A DNA stretch of 8,192 nt, from positions 1 through 8,192 of the forward strand of contig CAYRWY010000268.1 in the NCBI GenBank assembly GCA_964427955.1, written 5' to 3'. Of this stretch, positions 6,335-8,192 are shown one piece after another. The position numbers were made by a program, and so were the translations under genes. The stretch is from JACRBK01 sp964427955. GTDB taxonomy: Bacteria > Chloroflexota > Anaerolineae > Aggregatilineales > Aggregatilineaceae. The notes below the pieces were generated by a model, which did no database searches, was not told the origin of the DNA, and saw nothing but the letters and a program-made list of their open reading frames with translations. Each line of letters starts with the position of its first letter. The first letter of the stretch is position 1.

Positions 6335-8192
6335 CTCTCCAACTGCGCCCCGAACAGGAAGCGATCATCCTGGGCTATACCGGCGGCAAGATCGGGATCG
6401 CCGCCGTGCCGGGCAGCGGCAAAACGTTCACGCTGGCGCACCTGGCGGCGCGGCTGATCGCTGATCAGCGGATCGGGCCGGGCCAGGAAGTGCTGGTCGT
6501 GACCTTCACCAACTCGGCGGTCAACAGCTTCCAGGCGCGCATCGCCCGCACGCTGCGCGACGAGTACGCGCTGCTGCCGTTCGTGGGCTACCGGGTGCGG
6601 ACGCTGCACGGGCTGGCGCATGACATCGTGCGCGAACGCCCGGCGCTGGTGGGACTGGCCGACGACTTCGGCATCCTGGACGAAAAGCTGGCGCTCGACA
6701 TCCAGCGCGAGATCGTGGCGCAGCGGCTCGGCGACTGGCGCGACCGGCTGGCGGGGTATCTCGATCCCCAGGGTAACCCGAAAAGTACCCAGCGGGCGTT
6801 CGAGGAGAATTTGCCCGATCTCGTGATCCGGTTCATCAAGTACGCCAAAGACCTGCGCCTGCCGCCGGAGGGATTATTCCAGACCTTGCAGACGGTCGAG
6901 GATCGCCCGGATTTCGTGTTAGCACGCTTCGCGGCGCACGTGTACGCCGATTACCAGCGCAGCCTGGCGTATCGCGGCGCGGTCGATTTCGACGACCTGG
7001 TGCGGCTGGCATTGGATGCGCTCGAACAGGACGAACGCTACCTGATGCGGCTGCAAGATCGCTGGCCGTATATCCTGGAAGACGAAGCGCAGGACAGCAG
7101 CGGGCTGCAAGAGGACATGCTGCGGCGGCTGAGTGGGGATCGCAACTGGGTGCGGGTGGGCGATCCGAACCAGGCGATCAACACGACTTTCACGACAGCC
7201 GACCCGCGCTACCTGCTGCGCTTTCTGGCGCTGGACGCCGTCGAAGAGCGCCCCCTGTCGGTGTCGGGACGCTCCGCCGTGCCGGTGATCGATCTGGCGA
7301 ACGAGCTGGTGCGCTGGACGGTGCAGGACCATCCCACGCCCGATCTGCGCGATGCCTTCGAATACCAGCGGCGGGGACGCGCGCCGCGCGGCGTGATCCA
7401 GCCGACCGGGCCGGGCGATCCACAGCCGAACCCGCCGGAAGACGAGGCGCAGATCGCGATCCACTACCAGCCGGGACAGAAGATCACGCCGGACAAAGAG
7501 CGCGAACTGGTGATCACCGACCTGACCGAGTGGCTGGACGAGATCGGCGAACTGCCGGAAGAGCAGCGCCCGACGGTGGCCGTGCTCGTGCCCGAAAACA
7601 GCGGCGGCTTCAAGCTGGCGGAACAACTGCGCCATCTCAACATCGAGTACGAGGAACTGCTGCGCAGCACGACCTCGACGCGCGAGACAGTGGCACTGCT
7701 GCAAAAGCTGCTGGATTACTTGAGCCAACCGGCGGATCTGAAACAACTCAAGGCGCTGTTCTGGGCGCTGCTGCCGGAGGAAAAGCGCGACACGGTCAAC
7801 GCCGATCCCGATCTGCGGCAGGCGATGACCAAGATTTTCGCGCGGTGGAACAACCTGGAAGAATTCCTGTGGCCCGCGGCGGCGGAAAAGATCGATCTCG
7901 GCGCAGCGGGGAAGAACTATCCGTGGCTGAAAGAGGATCTGGCGCTGTTCCGGCAGCGGGTGCGGCGCTGGCTGGAAGCGACCAGCCTGCCGGTCGATCA
8001 ACTGGTGCTCACGGCGGCGCAGGAATTGTTCAGCGAGCCGGTGGACATCGCGCTGTCGTACAAGGTGGCGGTCGTGCTGCGCAGCGCGGCGCAGAGTCAC
8101 CCTGAATGGCGGCTGCCGCAGTTTGTCGAAGAACTGCGGCTGATCAGCGGCAACGAGCGGCGCTTCATCGGCTTCGACGATGCCGAAGCGGG
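6331..8192 (+). CDS. UvrD/PcrA/Rep-family ATP-dependent DNA helicase (3'-partial)
   Basis: The first 620 residues of an SF1A helicase, which would translocate 3'-5' on single-stranded DNA. Seen in order: Q-motif LRPEQEAII (5-13), Walker A AVPGSGKT (25-32), motif Ia VVTFTNSAV (56-64), motif Ib LHGLAHDI (92-99), VDFDDL (218-223), motif II ILEDEAQDSS (248-257) with D251, E252 and Q254 intact, motif III VGDPNQAI (276-283), and motif IV-like SVSGRS (310-315) with Arg314. After a proline-rich stretch (about 350-370) a domain 2A strand VAVLVPEN (416-423) begins. Motifs V and VI and any C-terminal nuclease lie past the window edge. The ATG overlaps the upstream stop (ATGA), so translation is probably coupled and the two proteins made in similar amounts. 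All catalytic residues that can be checked are present, in contrast to its partner. Exact family (UvrD, PcrA, AddA-like) cannot be settled without the C-terminus. Confidence 0.92.
   Translation, partial: MTLQLRPEQEAIILGYTGGKIGIAAVPGSGKTFTLAHLAARLIADQRIGPGQEVLVVTFTNSAVNSFQARIARTLRDEYALLPFVGYRVRTLHGLAHDIVRERPALVGLADDFGILDEKLALDIQREIVAQRLGDWRDRLAGYLDPQGNPKSTQRAFEENLPDLVIRFIKYAKDLRLPPEGLFQTLQTVEDRPDFVLARFAAHVYADYQRSLAYRGAVDFDDLVRLALDALEQDERYLMRLQDRWPYILEDEAQDSSGLQEDMLRRLSGDRNWVRVGDPNQAINTTFTTADPRYLLRFLALDAVEERPLSVSGRSAVPVIDLANELVRWTVQDHPTPDLRDAFEYQRRGRAPRGVIQPTGPGDPQPNPPEDEAQIAIHYQPGQKITPDKERELVITDLTEWLDEIGELPEEQRPTVAVLVPENSGGFKLAEQLRHLNIEYEELLRSTTSTRETVALLQKLLDYLSQPADLKQLKALFWALLPEEKRDTVNADPDLRQAMTKIFARWNNLEEFLWPAAAEKIDLGAAGKNYPWLKEDLALFRQRVRRWLEATSLPVDQLVLTAAQELFSEPVDIALSYKVAVVLRSAAQSHPEWRLPQFVEELRLISGNERRFIGFDDAEA

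Noticed and set aside
6919..8100. A 393-codon minus-strand frame opposite the second helicase
   Set aside because: Arg/Gln/His-rich low-complexity product typical of GC-rich antisense; the plus strand carries clear UvrD motifs.
1..8192. CRISPR arrays, tRNA genes, insertion sequences and tandem repeats
   Set aside because: No regularly spaced direct repeats, cloverleaf-like segments or transposase motifs were found on reading both strands.

Overview
The window is GC-rich bacterial DNA that appears to be two unrelated pieces joined near base 743/744. Bases 1-743 carry most of a branched-chain amino acid type ABC transporter binding protein. It has almost exclusively G/C-ending codons (Lys nearly always AAG), and its reading frame loses family resemblance abruptly after residue Asn 741-743. 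Everything from 744 onward looks like one other genome. The composition, the SERCA-like calcium pump and the paired UvrD-family genes would suit a Chloroflexota (Anaerolineae-like) bacterium, but that placement is an inference from gene style and was not searched.

Layout: (1) 3-743, plus strand, binding protein with both ends missing. (2) 744-1139, minus strand, the first 132 codons of a bacterial histone-deacetylase-family enzyme, cut at the same base where the binding protein ends. (3) 1140-1343, a short AT-richer gap with a strong hairpin terminator (1299-1326) for the gene to its right. (4) 1344-4109, minus strand, a complete SERCA-type calcium P-type ATPase. (5) 4110-4261, a divergent control region with a candidate promoter, a palindrome and an oddly placed Shine-Dalgarno. 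(6) 4262-6334, plus strand, a UvrD-like superfamily 1 helicase whose Walker B glutamate and motif III glutamine are both replaced. (7) 6331 to the window edge, plus strand, a second UvrD-like helicase with intact motifs, overlapping the first by ATGA.

The most interesting biology is the coupled pair at 4262-8192: one apparently motor-impaired SF1 subunit followed by one catalytically complete SF1 subunit. This parallels the active/inactive motor pairing of AddAB/RexAB-type recombination machines, but no nuclease domain is present in the first subunit or in the visible part of the second. A RecB-type nuclease just beyond the right edge would complete the picture. The most important caution is the 743/744 join, which truncates two convergent genes at one base and is best read as an assembly or cloning chimera until read coverage shows otherwise. 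No tRNA, rRNA, CRISPR array or insertion sequence was seen.
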